NCBI GenBank assembly: GCA_016789905.1
Contig: JAEUQC010000032.1
Span: 23,687-87,686, forward strand
DNA: 64,000 nt
Origin: Bryobacterales bacterium
Lineage (GTDB): Bacteria; Acidobacteriota; Terriglobia; Bryobacterales; Bryobacteraceae
Reading direction: 5' to 3'
Notes under the pieces: generated by a model
What the model was told of the DNA's origin: nothing
The model's input: only the letters and a program-made list of their open reading frames with translations
The model's database searches: none
In this document: positions 1-8,903 of the stretch, one piece after another
How the letters are laid out: every line of letters starts with the position of its first letter
How positions within the stretch are numbered: position 1 is the first letter of the stretch
Made by a program: the position numbers and the translations under genes

Positions 1-308
1 TCAATATACATAGTGCAATCGGCATTCAAAATCATCAGCCCATACCGCCCGGGCTTCACGTCTACAGGAACTTTCACCGTAATCGCGTCGGCCTTCTGCG
101 TCACGATCGCGACTTTGATCTCCTGGCTGCCGAGCGTGAGGAAAACTTCCTTCACCTGATTCTTATCCAGGTTCTCGCCAGCGATGGTGTACTCTGCGTC
201 TGCTTTGCCGGTATCAGGCGTCACCGATGTCATGCGCGGTGCCGTGCCTTGTCCAAAGACAACCAGGGAAGCCGCCAAAAGAAGAATAACTGCGGATAAC
301 CGTTTCAT
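1..308 (-). CDS. secreted IPT/TIG-like domain protein (partial)
   Basis: The gene starts at an ATG (306-308) and runs off the left edge with no stop, giving about 102 codons. Residues 1-20 form a typical signal peptide (MKRL, then a hydrophobic stretch ending in VFGQG). After it comes a beta-rich segment with PRMTSVTPDTGKADAEYTIAGENL, then LGSQEI and a VPVDVKPGRYGLMI run. That is the order seen in IPT/TIG immunoglobulin-like folds, where a phrase about titles like 'P-x-x-G' precedes 'G-x-N-L' and a closing 'P-x-G-x-Y' strand. Probably an extracytoplasmic or cell-surface protein; the function of the missing part cannot be judged. It lies on the same strand as the PQQ dehydrogenase operon, 57 nt downstream of it, so it may be co-transcribed. 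Confidence 0.7.
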   Translation of the reverse strand, partial: MKRLSAVILLLAASLVVFGQGTAPRMTSVTPDTGKADAEYTIAGENLDKNQVKEVFLTLGSQEIKVAIVTQKADAITVKVPVDVKPGRYGLMILNADCTMYI

Positions 309-365
309 GGGAACTGCCTCCGATTTGATTTTGCTCCCGTTTCAAATTGTTTGCAAGCGCTTTCT

Positions 366-2660
366 TCACTCCAGCGAAAATGCCAGAATTTGCCCGCCCG
401 CCGCGATCGCCACATGTTGCTTCCCATGCACCAAATAGGTCATTGGCGACGCCTTCCACGCCTGCCCTGTCGGAAAATGCCACAGCGTTTTTCCCGTCTT
501 CGCGTCCGCCGCGGCAAACGTCCCACCGCTCTCCCCGTAGAACAGCAATCCCCCGGCCGTCGACAACACGCCCGAATAGTTCGCCTCCGGCGCGCCAATT
601 TGCGGCACTTCCCAAACAATTTTTCCCGTCTCAATATCCAATGCCCGCAGCACTTTTTCCGGCGGATTCGCCGGGTCATTATAAGGAACGAACCAGCTTC
701 CCGCCGCCCGGTACATGTTGCAGTCCTCCACCGCCATCACGTAGAACAGTTTCGTCGCCGGGTTGTACGCGGTCGAATACCAATTCGTCGCGCCCCGCAC
801 CGCCGGGCACACTTTCGTCCCGCCCGCCGTCGGTTTCGCCGCCGGGTTCACCTGCGGCCGTCCTTTGGCGTCCAGCCCGGTGGACCATGTAAGCCGTTTC
901 ACAAAGGGGGCACCCAGTAAGTACTCGCCCGTAGTCCGGTCCAGCACGTAGAAGTAGCCGTTCCGGTTGGCCTGGAGCAGCAGCTTCCGCGGCCGGCCCT
1001 TGAAATTCGCGTCCACCAGCACCAGCGGTTCGGTGGCGTCCCAGTCCCACAGGTCATGCGGGGTGAACTGGAAATGCCACTTCAACTTGCCCGTCTTGGC
1101 ATCGAGAGCCACCACGCAATTCGTGTACAAATTGTCGCCGCCGCGGTCGGTGCCGTCGGTGTCCGGATACGGATTACCCGTTGGCCAATAGAGTGTATCG
1201 CTTTGCGGATCGTACGACCCGGTAAGCCACGTCGCTCCGCCGCCAAAATCGATCGCTTTCCCGCCCCACGTTTCCGCTCCCTTTTCGCCACGTTTCGGGA
1301 TAGTGCGGAAACGCCACGCCTCTTTACCCGTCGCCGCCTCATAGGCCACAACGAACCCCAACAGCGGCGCGTCGCCGCCGCCCACGCCGCCCACCACCAG
1401 GTTCCCCACCACCATTGGCGCCGCCGTGGAGCCGTAGTTGCCAATGTCTCCCGTGGGCATATAAACCTGCCACACCAGCGCGCCGGTCAGCCGGTTCAGC
1501 GCCACCATATGCGCGTCGTCTGTAGCGAAGAAAACGCGGTCGCCCAGCAGCGCGGCGCCGCGTTGCGCGCCTTTGGCCGCGTCGCCGGAGATCTTCCGCG
1601 CGTCGCCCCGCGGCCGCACCCAGCACCAAATTTCCCGGCCTGTGGCGCTGTCCAGCGCGCACACCTGATTGGGCGCCGTAACGTACATGACGCCATCGGC
1701 CACCAGCGGCGTCGTCTGCAGGCTCGGATGCGGCAGCGCGTAGCTCCACACAGGTTTCAGGCGCGCCGCGTTGGCTGTGGTAATCTGCGCCAGCCCGCTG
1801 TGCCGGTTGCCCGATGGCAGCCCGTGATAACCCGGCCATTCGCCCGGCGCCGGCGCCTGCACGCGCGCCACGTCGGCCGCCGCCGGCGGCGCCGCGGCCG
1901 GCAAAGGCCCCAGCCCCACCCCGCCCAGCGTAGCCAAATACGCGATCACGTCCCGCCGTTCCCCCTCCGTCCCCCGGAACGCCGGCATATACGAATCCTT
2001 CTCCGCCGTCACCGCCAAATAATTGGTGCCTGGCACCAATTTAATGTTTCCGTCGAAGGTTTGCAGTTGCAGGTCGTGCGCGCCGCGGCTGCGCGCGAAG
2101 CCGCGCAGCGAACTGCCGTCCTTCATCTTCACCGTCACCACGCCCCACGGATCGTCCGGGCAGAACGCCCATCCAGGACACGCCGCGCCGTTCCGTTTCC
2201 CCTTCCGCGAGTTCGGGTTCTTCAACGTTTCTTCCAACTCCCGCAGCGTGAACTCCCGGCCCACGTTCGATAGGTCCGGCCCGTTCGATCCGCCCTTGCC
2301 CATCGCCATATGGCACGCCGAACACCGCTGTTCGAACAACGCTTTCCCCGCCGCCGCGTCGCCCGCCGGATGCGCATTGAACGCCGACGCATTCCACGAA
2401 TGCACCGCCTTCGTCAACGCGTCCAATTCGGCGTCCGGCAGCGGAAATCCCGGCATCCCGCCCCGCGTCCCATTCCGGATAATGCCCCGAATCTGCGCCT
2501 CCGTTCGAGACCGCAGTGATCGCGTGTCGATCAAACCCGGCCCGCGGTCGGTCCCCGTCGCACTATCGGCATGGCACGCCGCGCAGTACTTCCCATAGGC
2601 CGCGGGAATCTCTTGCGCCGCCACGGCCGCGCTTATCAGAAGCAGCAAAAAGTAGGGCAT
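366..2660 (-). CDS. PQQ-dependent dehydrogenase with N-terminal cytochrome c domains
   Basis: A periplasmic quinoprotein. An N-terminal signal peptide (to about residue 18) is followed by two class I cytochrome c domains with CAACH near residue 28 and CSACH near 115; GGMPGF and SYMPAF supply plausible methionine ligands. From about residue 280 a PQQ beta-propeller follows, with WPTGNPYPDTDGTDRGGDNLY, ALDAKTGKLKWHFQ and PHDLWDWDA, matching the quinoprotein alcohol/glucose dehydrogenase family, where the Asp in WDWD-type motifs is catalytic. Electrons would pass from PQQ to the haems in one chain. Most quinohaemoproteins carry the cytochrome at the C-terminus, so this order is less usual. ATG at 2660 has an AGGTGA just upstream; a GTG at 2666 is the alternative. 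Last gene of the operon coming from the sulfatase. The substrate (sugar or alcohol) cannot be read from the sequence. Confidence 0.9.
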   Translation of the reverse strand: MPYFLLLLISAAVAAQEIPAAYGKYCAACHADSATGTDRGPGLIDTRSLRSRTEAQIRGIIRNGTRGGMPGFPLPDAELDALTKAVHSWNASAFNAHPAGDAAAGKALFEQRCSACHMAMGKGGSNGPDLSNVGREFTLRELEETLKNPNSRKGKRNGAACPGWAFCPDDPWGVVTVKMKDGSSLRGFARSRGAHDLQLQTFDGNIKLVPGTNYLAVTAEKDSYMPAFRGTEGERRDVIAYLATLGGVGLGPLPAAAPPAAADVARVQAPAPGEWPGYHGLPSGNRHSGLAQITTANAARLKPVWSYALPHPSLQTTPLVADGVMYVTAPNQVCALDSATGREIWCWVRPRGDARKISGDAAKGAQRGAALLGDRVFFATDDAHMVALNRLTGALVWQVYMPTGDIGNYGSTAAPMVVGNLVVGGVGGGDAPLLGFVVAYEAATGKEAWRFRTIPKRGEKGAETWGGKAIDFGGGATWLTGSYDPQSDTLYWPTGNPYPDTDGTDRGGDNLYTNCVVALDAKTGKLKWHFQFTPHDLWDWDATEPLVLVDANFKGRPRKLLLQANRNGYFYVLDRTTGEYLLGAPFVKRLTWSTGLDAKGRPQVNPAAKPTAGGTKVCPAVRGATNWYSTAYNPATKLFYVMAVEDCNMYRAAGSWFVPYNDPANPPEKVLRALDIETGKIVWEVPQIGAPEANYSGVLSTAGGLLFYGESGGTFAAADAKTGKTLWHFPTGQAWKASPMTYLVHGKQHVAIAAGGQILAFSLE
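2021..2041. repeat. perfect palindrome with GGTGCCTGGCACC core inside the quinoprotein gene
   Basis: Two 10-bp arms (aattggtgcc / ggcaccaatt) flank a single T at 2031. In the coding frame the element reads KLVPGTN. The same 13-bp core recurs in the intergenic space at 44634-44646, so this is listed as a possible dispersed repeat. Confidence 0.6.
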
Positions 2661-2666
2661 ATTCAC

Positions 2667-3077
2667 CTATGCAGTGTGCGTGGCCAGCCGCAGGTCGTCT
2701 TCCAACTCGTAGATCCGGTCTTCCAGATTTTTCGTCGCGGCGCCCTTGGCCTGCGCCGCTTCCAGCTTCTTCCGCGCCGCCGCCAGTTGCTTTTCCAGCG
2801 CCGTCACTTTCGGGTCCGCGGGCGGTGCGGCCGGCTTGGCGGCAACCGGCGCCGCGGCCTTCTTCACAGCCTTCTTTGCCCCTGCCTTGAACTTGAACGA
2901 CGTCACCGCCGCCGGCGGCGCCAGCGCCGTTCCGAAGTCTTCCTTATATGCCTCGGCCAACTGCACCGCCTCGGTCAACAGTTCACGGAACCGCGCCTCG
3001 ATCGCATGTTTCGCGCGCGCCCGCAAATCTCCGCCCTGCCGCTTCCACTCTAAATATTCAGCGATTGGATCACTCAT
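2667..3077 (-). CDS. small Ala/Lys-rich coiled-coil protein
   Basis: 136 residues, no recognised family. Three parts are visible: an N-terminal helical segment (MSDPIAEYLEWKRQGGDLR to about residue 50), a low-complexity Lys/Ala/Pro linker (KAGAKKAVKKAAAPVAAKP, roughly residues 65-90) resembling histone H1-like tails, and a C-terminal coiled coil (ALEKQLAAARKKLEAAQ, then DRIYELEDDL). There is no signal peptide, so it is cytoplasmic. The stop codon abuts the quinoprotein gene start and the ATG lies 26 nt after the isomerase gene, which suggests co-transcription. A nucleic-acid-binding or scaffold role is possible but is only an inference from composition. Confidence 0.7.
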   Translation of the reverse strand: MSDPIAEYLEWKRQGGDLRARAKHAIEARFRELLTEAVQLAEAYKEDFGTALAPPAAVTSFKFKAGAKKAVKKAAAPVAAKPAAPPADPKVTALEKQLAAARKKLEAAQAKGAATKNLEDRIYELEDDLRLATHTA

Positions 3078-3103
3078 GAGACTTCCATCCTATCGCCGAA
3101 TCG

Positions 3104-3925
3104 CTAATCGCCGCGCACCATCTTTCGCAGATATCGCGCCGCCCTCGGCACGGCTGTCATCTCGTCTTCCTTCCCCTCGTACACCATGCTGCAGAACCCG
3201 TTGTAGTGTACGCCGCGCAAAATTTCGAACACGCGTTTGTAGTCGATAAACTTCTCCACGCCCTGCCCATCGGCCTCATACACTTTCACACGGACAAACG
3301 GCGCCAGCGGCGCCACTTGCTCCAGGCTCCGGTAGTAATCGGCATAGGTGTGCCCTTCCCGTTTCGGCCCGTTCGGCCCCTCCCGCCCGGTAAAGTGCCC
3401 CGTGTCCAGCACCAGCGCGAAGTTCGGATGATTCACGGCTTTGTAGAACCGCAGCATGTCATCCCCCGTGCTCGTCAACCCGCTATGGTTCTGCAGCGCC
3501 GCCACCATGCCCATGTCCGCGCCAATCTCCGCGCACCGCCGCAGCGCGTCCGCGCCGCGCTTGAAGGCTTCCTCATCGTTGCCGCCCGGCGGCGTCGAAC
3601 CCACAAACAGCCGCGCCAGCGGCGCTCCCAAAAATAACCCCGTCTCCATCCCCACGCGGCACTTTTCGATCTCCGCCTCCACGCGCTCCGGAAACCGGCC
3701 GAACTCCGTCGACACCGGAAAACTCGGCACCGACATCCCGTTGTCCAACAGCATCCGCCGCAGTTGCTTCAAGTAGATTCTGTCGAAGCTCTTCAAGTGC
3801 TGCATGTGCAGGTCAACGCCGTCAAACCCCAATCCGCGCGCCGTCGTGATGAACTTCGGCAAATCCATTTTCCCGGCGCGAAACTGGTTCTGAAAGCTCA
3901 ACGAAAGACAACTGAGTCTCATCAT
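3104..3925 (-). CDS. sugar phosphate isomerase/epimerase (xylose isomerase-like TIM barrel)
   Basis: 273 residues, the usual size of the AP endonuclease 2/xylose isomerase-like TIM-barrel family. Visible family features are GLGFDGVDLHMQHL at the second strand, MVAALQNHSG in the middle with the metal-site His, FALVLDTGHF with the Asp and His of the fourth or fifth strand, and a C-terminal FCSMVYEG with the final Glu. No signal peptide is evident, though the N-terminus (MMRLSCLSLSFQNQF) is hydrophobic. It starts 4 nt after the DUF1501 stop, in the middle of the sulfatase to PQQ dehydrogenase operon, and probably isomerises or epimerises a sugar released by that pathway. The exact substrate is unknown; many members of this family are annotated only at this level. 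Confidence 0.85.
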   Translation of the reverse strand: MMRLSCLSLSFQNQFRAGKMDLPKFITTARGLGFDGVDLHMQHLKSFDRIYLKQLRRMLLDNGMSVPSFPVSTEFGRFPERVEAEIEKCRVGMETGLFLGAPLARLFVGSTPPGGNDEEAFKRGADALRRCAEIGADMGMVAALQNHSGLTSTGDDMLRFYKAVNHPNFALVLDTGHFTGREGPNGPKREGHTYADYYRSLEQVAPLAPFVRVKVYEADGQGVEKFIDYKRVFEILRGVHYNGFCSMVYEGKEDEMTAVPRAARYLRKMVRGD

Positions 3926-3929
3926 GGCG

Positions 3930-5339
3930 CTATACCAGAAGGTCCTTCAGAATCGTTCCATGCACCTCGGTCAGCCGCTCGCGGCGGCCCTGGTGCAGGT
4001 AGCTCAGCCGGTCCTGCTGCAGGCCAAGCTGATGGATCAACGTGGCGTGCAGATCCCGGAAATGCACCGGGTTCACCGTCGCTTTCAACCCAATGTCATC
4101 GGTCGCCCCATAGGCCATCCCGCCCTTGAAGCCGCCCCCGGCCACCCACATGGTGAAGCCGGTGTTGTGGTGGTCTCGCCCGCTGCCGCGTTCGCTTTCC
4201 GGTGACCGTCCAAACTCTCCGCCCCACAGCACGATCGTGTCTTCCAGCAGGCCGCGCCGTTTCAAATCCTTCACCAGCGCCGCCGTCGGCTGATCGGTCA
4301 GCCGCGCCATGCGCAGATGGTTTTTCTCAATGTCGGAGTGCGCGTCCCATTCGGTTTCCGCGCCGCCCCCGCCTGCCACCACACACACAAACCGCACGCC
4401 TTTTTCCACCAGCCGCCGCGCCATCAGGCATCGCCGTCCGTAGTCGTCCGTGTCCGCCTTGCCCACGCCGTAAAGGTCCAGCGTTTCCTGCGGTTCGTTC
4501 GATAGGTCGAATATCTCCGGCGCCTCGGTCTGCATTTTGAACGCCGTGTCGTAGGCCGACATGCGCGCCGAAAACTCCGCGTCCTCGCCCAGCAGATTCG
4601 CCTCGTTCAACTGCCGGATCAGGTCAATCGTCTTGCGCCGCCGCTCCATGGAAATCCCCTTTGGAACCTCCAGGTTCAGCACCGGCCGCTTCCCCGCCCG
4701 GAACATCGCCGGCTGATACACGGCCGGCAAAAAGCCGTTCGTGTACACGGGCTGCCCCGCCTCCGGCGCGCCATTCGGGTCCGGCATCACGACATAGGCC
4801 GGCAGCGAATCGCTCTGCGTGCCCAGCCCGTAGGTTACCCAGCTTCCCATCGACGGGAAACCCGGTATCACCCGGCCCGACATCATCTGGTATTGCGCCG
4901 CCGAATGCACCACCATGTCGCCGTGCATGGAGCGGATAACGCACAAATCATCGGCAATCTGCGCCTGGTGCGGCAGCAAATCGCTGATCTCCAGCCCCGA
5001 CTTTCCATACTTGGCGAACGTGCGCTTCGTCCCCAGAATCCGCGAGTTCTGATTGACGTTCTGATACTCCACTTTGCCGAACGTGTCCGGCCGCTTCTGC
5101 CCGTGCAACTGGTTCAATAGCGGCTTCGGGTCGAACGTCTCCAGGTGCGAAGGCCCGCCCGCCTGGAACAGGAAGATTATTCGCTTGGCCTTGGCCGGAA
5201 AGTGCGGCTCCTTCGGCGCCAGCGGACTCTTCGGCGCCTCCGCCGCCAGCAGCGAACTGAAGCCCATGGCCCCGAAGCCGCAGAAGCAGTCGGTCAAAAA
5301 CTCCCGTCGATTGCGTGCGAAACGAATATGTTCTGGCAT
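3930..5339 (-). CDS. DUF1501 (sulfatase-fold) exported protein
   Basis: 469 residues. The N-terminus carries RNRREFLTDCFCGFGAMGF, a twin-arginine-like export signal, and the body has DUF1501 landmarks: AKRIIFLFQAGGPSHLETFDPKP near residue 55, PHQAQIADDLCVIRSMH, SMGSWVTYGLGT, VVAGGGGAETEWDAH, TIVLWGGEFGRSPE and GRDHHNTGFTMWVAGGGFKGG. The family has an alkaline-phosphatase/sulfatase-like fold with unproven activity. It follows the DUF1553 gene by 1 nt, the near-invariant pairing in planctomycetes and Solibacter. A paralogue with the same partner lies at 22041-23462. A catabolic role on polysaccharides or other polymers is an inference from such clusters, not established. Confidence 0.9.
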   Translation of the reverse strand: MPEHIRFARNRREFLTDCFCGFGAMGFSSLLAAEAPKSPLAPKEPHFPAKAKRIIFLFQAGGPSHLETFDPKPLLNQLHGQKRPDTFGKVEYQNVNQNSRILGTKRTFAKYGKSGLEISDLLPHQAQIADDLCVIRSMHGDMVVHSAAQYQMMSGRVIPGFPSMGSWVTYGLGTQSDSLPAYVVMPDPNGAPEAGQPVYTNGFLPAVYQPAMFRAGKRPVLNLEVPKGISMERRRKTIDLIRQLNEANLLGEDAEFSARMSAYDTAFKMQTEAPEIFDLSNEPQETLDLYGVGKADTDDYGRRCLMARRLVEKGVRFVCVVAGGGGAETEWDAHSDIEKNHLRMARLTDQPTAALVKDLKRRGLLEDTIVLWGGEFGRSPESERGSGRDHHNTGFTMWVAGGGFKGGMAYGATDDIGLKATVNPVHFRDLHATLIHQLGLQQDRLSYLHQGRRERLTEVHGTILKDLLV

Positions 5340-5340
5340 G

Positions 5341-7338
5341 TTAGTTCACGTAGAGGAATGCGTTGGAGTTGAACAACGACAAGGCAAATTCAGTCAGAGC
5401 TACCGGATCCGGATCGTCAATGTATTTCATCGACAACGCCCGTTCCCGCTCATTCGGCAGCCGTCCCGTCGCCAGCCGCCAGGCATAGTCCACCTTCTCC
5501 CGCGCGGTGCCTTGCAACCGCTTCGCCAGCGCGCCCGCCAGGTCGTTCGATACGGTGCCGTTCAGCAGTTCCAGCGCCTGCGGCGCGTGGGTCGATTGGT
5601 CTCGCCGCGCGCAACTGAGCAGCGTATCCGGCGAATCGAACACCTGCATAAAGGGCAGAATCAGGTTGCGTTTATAGATCATGTAAATCGTGCGCCGGTC
5701 GTGTTCGCCGCGGTCCCTCGTCGTCACCCAATACTGCGGCCGTTTCAGGTCCTTGATCAGCTCTTCGTCGATCTTCAACATCACACTCGGCCCGCCTGCC
5801 TTCGGGTTCAGCCGGCCCGACACCGCCAGCATCGTGTCCCGAATCTCCTCGGCGGCCAGCCGCCGCCGGTTCGCTTTCCAGTACCACTTGTTGTCCGGAT
5901 CTTTTTCCGCGAATAGCTTCTCATTCGGCGAACGGCTCGCCTGCCGGTAGGCCGACGAAAGCAGCATCATCCGGTGCAGCGGCTTCATCCGCCAGCCATT
6001 CTTCACGTACGCATTCGCCAGCCAATCGAGCAGTTCCGGATGGGATGGCCGTGTCCCCATCCGCCCGAAATCATTGGGCGTCGTCACCAGATTCCGCCCG
6101 AAGTGGTATCCCCAAATGCGATTCACCATCACGCGCGCCGTCAGCGGATTTTGCGGATCAGTAATCCATTCGGCCAGCCGCGTCCGCGGCTTCTCTGTTT
6201 CCAATGGCAACTCCGCCGCCTCTTCCGGCAGCAGAACGCCCGGCGGACGCATGCCCACCTTCGCGCCCTTGTTGCGGTAGTCGCCCCGCTCCAGCATGTG
6301 GATCGGCGTCATCTCTTTCGGTTCGTTCTTCACCGCGTACATCGCCGTCAGCGGAGGCGGAATCTGCCCGTCAATCTCTTCCAGCCGCGTCAGAATCTTG
6401 CCCTTGTCTTCCTCCGACGCTCGCCGCATGGCGAAGCGCAGCTTTCGCATCTCGCTCTCCAACGGCTCCATCGTCGCCTTGTACTTGGCCTGCTCTTCGG
6501 CCGTCGCGATGATCACATCGCTGGCGTGCGTCTGCGCGAAATAGCCCTGCAGCCGGTAGTAGTCGGATTGGCGAATCGGGTCGAACTTGTGGTCGTGGCA
6601 GCGCGCGCAGCCCATGGTCATCCCCAGCATGGATGCGCCCACAATGTTGGCCATCTCGGTCAGCACTTCCGTTCGCGAACTCGCCACGTCCTGGTTCCCC
6701 GCGTTCTTCCGCAGCGGTCCCAGCCGGTTGAATCCGCTGGCCACCAGCAGCGTGTCGTTCTTCGGATCCATTTCATCCCCGGCCAACTGCTCCTTCAGGA
6801 ACACGTCATACGGCTTGTCCGCGTTCAACGAAGCAATCACGTAGTCGCGGAACCGGTAGGCGTCGGGCCGGTGCGTGTCGTACTCATACCCGTCGCTTTC
6901 GGCGAACCGCACCACGTCCAGCCAATGGCGCGCCCATTGTTCGCCGTACCTGGGCGATTCCAGCAGCCGGTCCACCAATTTCTCGTAGGCCTTCGGGTCC
7001 TTGTCCTCCACGAACGCGGCGATCTCTTCCGGCGTTGGCGGCAGCCCGTGCAGATTGTAGGTCACGCGCCGGATCAGCGTCGCGCGATCGGCCTCCGGCG
7101 CTGGTGTCAACTCCGCTTTTCGCAGCCCGGCCAACACGAATGCATCCACCGGCGTGCGAATCCACGCCTTCGCGGCGGCATCAGTCAACACTGGCGGAGC
7201 GACGTCCGCCCTGGGCTGAAACGCCCAGTGCCTGCGCTCGGCCGCCGTGTATTTGCCCAATGGCGCAATATCCGGCGCCGCCCACACCACGGCCGCCACG
7301 CTCAAGGCACAGAACTTTCGAATCGTTAGATGGAGCAT
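5341..7338 (-). CDS. DUF1549/DUF1553 protein without the cytochrome domain
   Basis: 665 residues with a short hydrophobic signal (LSVAAVVWA). The DUF1549 half shows RTPVDAFVLAGL, RRVTYNLHGLPPTPEEI, SPRYGEQWARHWLDVVRFAES, QLAGDE and MGCARCHDHKFDPI; the DUF1553 half shows PLTARVMVNRIWGYHFGRNLVTTPNDFG, HPELLDWLA and RLAAEEIRDTMLAVSGRL. Unlike its paralogue at 19460-22033 it lacks the N-terminal PSCyt1 haem domain; the only CxxCH is the conserved CARCH inside DUF1549. It sits 51 nt downstream of the sulfatase and 1 nt upstream of DUF1501. The biochemical function of the family is not established. Confidence 0.9.
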   Translation of the reverse strand: MLHLTIRKFCALSVAAVVWAAPDIAPLGKYTAAERRHWAFQPRADVAPPVLTDAAAKAWIRTPVDAFVLAGLRKAELTPAPEADRATLIRRVTYNLHGLPPTPEEIAAFVEDKDPKAYEKLVDRLLESPRYGEQWARHWLDVVRFAESDGYEYDTHRPDAYRFRDYVIASLNADKPYDVFLKEQLAGDEMDPKNDTLLVASGFNRLGPLRKNAGNQDVASSRTEVLTEMANIVGASMLGMTMGCARCHDHKFDPIRQSDYYRLQGYFAQTHASDVIIATAEEQAKYKATMEPLESEMRKLRFAMRRASEEDKGKILTRLEEIDGQIPPPLTAMYAVKNEPKEMTPIHMLERGDYRNKGAKVGMRPPGVLLPEEAAELPLETEKPRTRLAEWITDPQNPLTARVMVNRIWGYHFGRNLVTTPNDFGRMGTRPSHPELLDWLANAYVKNGWRMKPLHRMMLLSSAYRQASRSPNEKLFAEKDPDNKWYWKANRRRLAAEEIRDTMLAVSGRLNPKAGGPSVMLKIDEELIKDLKRPQYWVTTRDRGEHDRRTIYMIYKRNLILPFMQVFDSPDTLLSCARRDQSTHAPQALELLNGTVSNDLAGALAKRLQGTAREKVDYAWRLATGRLPNERERALSMKYIDDPDPVALTEFALSLFNSNAFLYVN

Positions 7339-7389
7339 GTTTAATACGCCATGAGTGTATCGAAATCGAACCCGGCTTTGGCAAACCGC

Positions 7390-8889
7390 TTAGATCTCCC
7401 AGTGCCGCGCGATCTGCCCGTTTTCATCGGCCGTCGCCATCCAGTCCAGCAGCGCCCCTTTTAACTCCGCCACCCGCCCTGGCTCTTTGGCGTACAGGTT
7501 ATTCCACTCCCCCGGATCGTTCGCCAAATCGTACAGTTCCCCCCCGTTCCCGGGATAGTAGTTCAGCTTCCAACGCTCTGTCCGCACCATCTTCGCGTCC
7601 GGATGGCGAATGCCGTCAATTCCCTTCCCCGGCGCCCACGGATACCCGGTGCCCCCATTCGTGATCACCTCCGGCATGATGTTTTCGCAAAACACCATCT
7701 CCCGCCCGCCACCGCGCAGAAAGCTTTGCCCCTGCACGTGTTCTGGAACAGCCACACCGCACATCTCCAGAATCGTGGGCAGCACATCAATCGCCTCGGT
7801 CAACTCTGTCCGCACGCCGGCCGCCACGCGCCCCGGCGCGTGTACCAGCATCGGCACGCGCACCGAATCCTCAAAGAACACGTTCTTGCCAAACAGCCCA
7901 TGCTCCAGCATCTGGTCGCCGTGATCGGACAATACGAACACCGCCGTGTTGTCCGCCTTTCCGGTCTTCTCCAACTCATCCAGAATCAATCCCGCCTCTT
8001 CGTCCAGCATCGTCACACCCGCGTAGTAGCTGCGCCACATCCACTGCAGCAGCGCGCGGTCCGTATCATAGGCGGGCTTGAATCGAAGAATCATCCGCTG
8101 CACCGGTTGCGGCAGCGAGCGTATATAGGCAAGGTCCACCGCGCGCGGCAGCGGTATCTCCACGCCGTTGTACAGCGAATCGAACGGCGCGGGGACGGTA
8201 TAGGGCGCATGCGGTTTGAAAAACGAAGAGAACAGGAAGAACGGCGCCGCCCCGCCCGCCAGTTCCCGCAGCATTCGCCGCGTCTCCAGGCCCGTCCAGG
8301 CTGTGGGCGTGTACTGCCGGTCAATCTTCGCCCGGAACGGGTTGCCCTGCCCCTTCTCGGTTTCGTTGTAGTGGACCAGTTGCGCCTGCGGATCGTTCCG
8401 CCGCCGCCACGTCACATAATCCGAAAACTTGTCCGTCCTCGGAATGCCATCGTCCAGTTGCACCATGTCGAACCCGGTCGTCCGCGCGTGGGCGTTGGTC
8501 CCGGGCCAGAAATGCAGCTTCCCCACGGAGCCGGTCTTATATCCCGCGCCCTGCAATAGCGATTGCAGCATCGGCTCCGCCCCGCGATAGGGCGTATAGT
8601 TCACGCGGTTCTTGTGGCAATGCGGATAGCGGCCGGTGAGATAGGAAATCCGCGACGGCACGCAAACCGGGGCTTGTACGAAGGTGTTCGTACATCGCAG
8701 GGAACGCGCCGCCAGCCGGTCCAGGTTCGGCGTCTTGATGAGCGGGTTGCCATTCGCGCCCAGACAATCGAACCGCCACTGGTCGAACATGATCACCAGC
8801 ACGTTGGGCCGCGCCGCCACGGGTGCTTGCGCGGCGGTGGCGGACTGCAAAAAGACGCGTCGGGAAAAGTCGTCCATAAACAGAGCCAT
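7390..8889 (-). CDS. sulfatase (Cys-type, CxPSR)
   Basis: About 499 residues. It is an arylsulfatase-superfamily enzyme that hydrolyses sulfate esters. VLVIMFDQWRFDCLG gives the first metal aspartate, and APVCVPSRISYLTGRYP carries the C-x-P-S-R signature whose Cys must be converted to formylglycine. FVLSDHGDQMLEHG supplies the later metal ligands. The N-terminus SRRVFLQSATAAQA is Tat-like, so the enzyme is probably periplasmic. ATG at 8889 or at 8877 is likely; longer readings would run into the divergent RraA-like gene whose start lies only 14 nt away. First gene of the minus-strand operon ending at 366. No formylglycine-generating enzyme is in this window. Confidence 0.9.
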   Translation of the reverse strand: MALFMDDFSRRVFLQSATAAQAPVAARPNVLVIMFDQWRFDCLGANGNPLIKTPNLDRLAARSLRCTNTFVQAPVCVPSRISYLTGRYPHCHKNRVNYTPYRGAEPMLQSLLQGAGYKTGSVGKLHFWPGTNAHARTTGFDMVQLDDGIPRTDKFSDYVTWRRRNDPQAQLVHYNETEKGQGNPFRAKIDRQYTPTAWTGLETRRMLRELAGGAAPFFLFSSFFKPHAPYTVPAPFDSLYNGVEIPLPRAVDLAYIRSLPQPVQRMILRFKPAYDTDRALLQWMWRSYYAGVTMLDEEAGLILDELEKTGKADNTAVFVLSDHGDQMLEHGLFGKNVFFEDSVRVPMLVHAPGRVAAGVRTELTEAIDVLPTILEMCGVAVPEHVQGQSFLRGGGREMVFCENIMPEVITNGGTGYPWAPGKGIDGIRHPDAKMVRTERWKLNYYPGNGGELYDLANDPGEWNNLYAKEPGRVAELKGALLDWMATADENGQIARHWEI

Positions 8890-8903
8890 GCTAACGTAGC
8901 CAA

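Noticed and set aside
5974..7329. 451-codon plus-strand frame
   Set aside because: Antisense to the first DUF1553 gene, with His/Arg-rich shadow composition.
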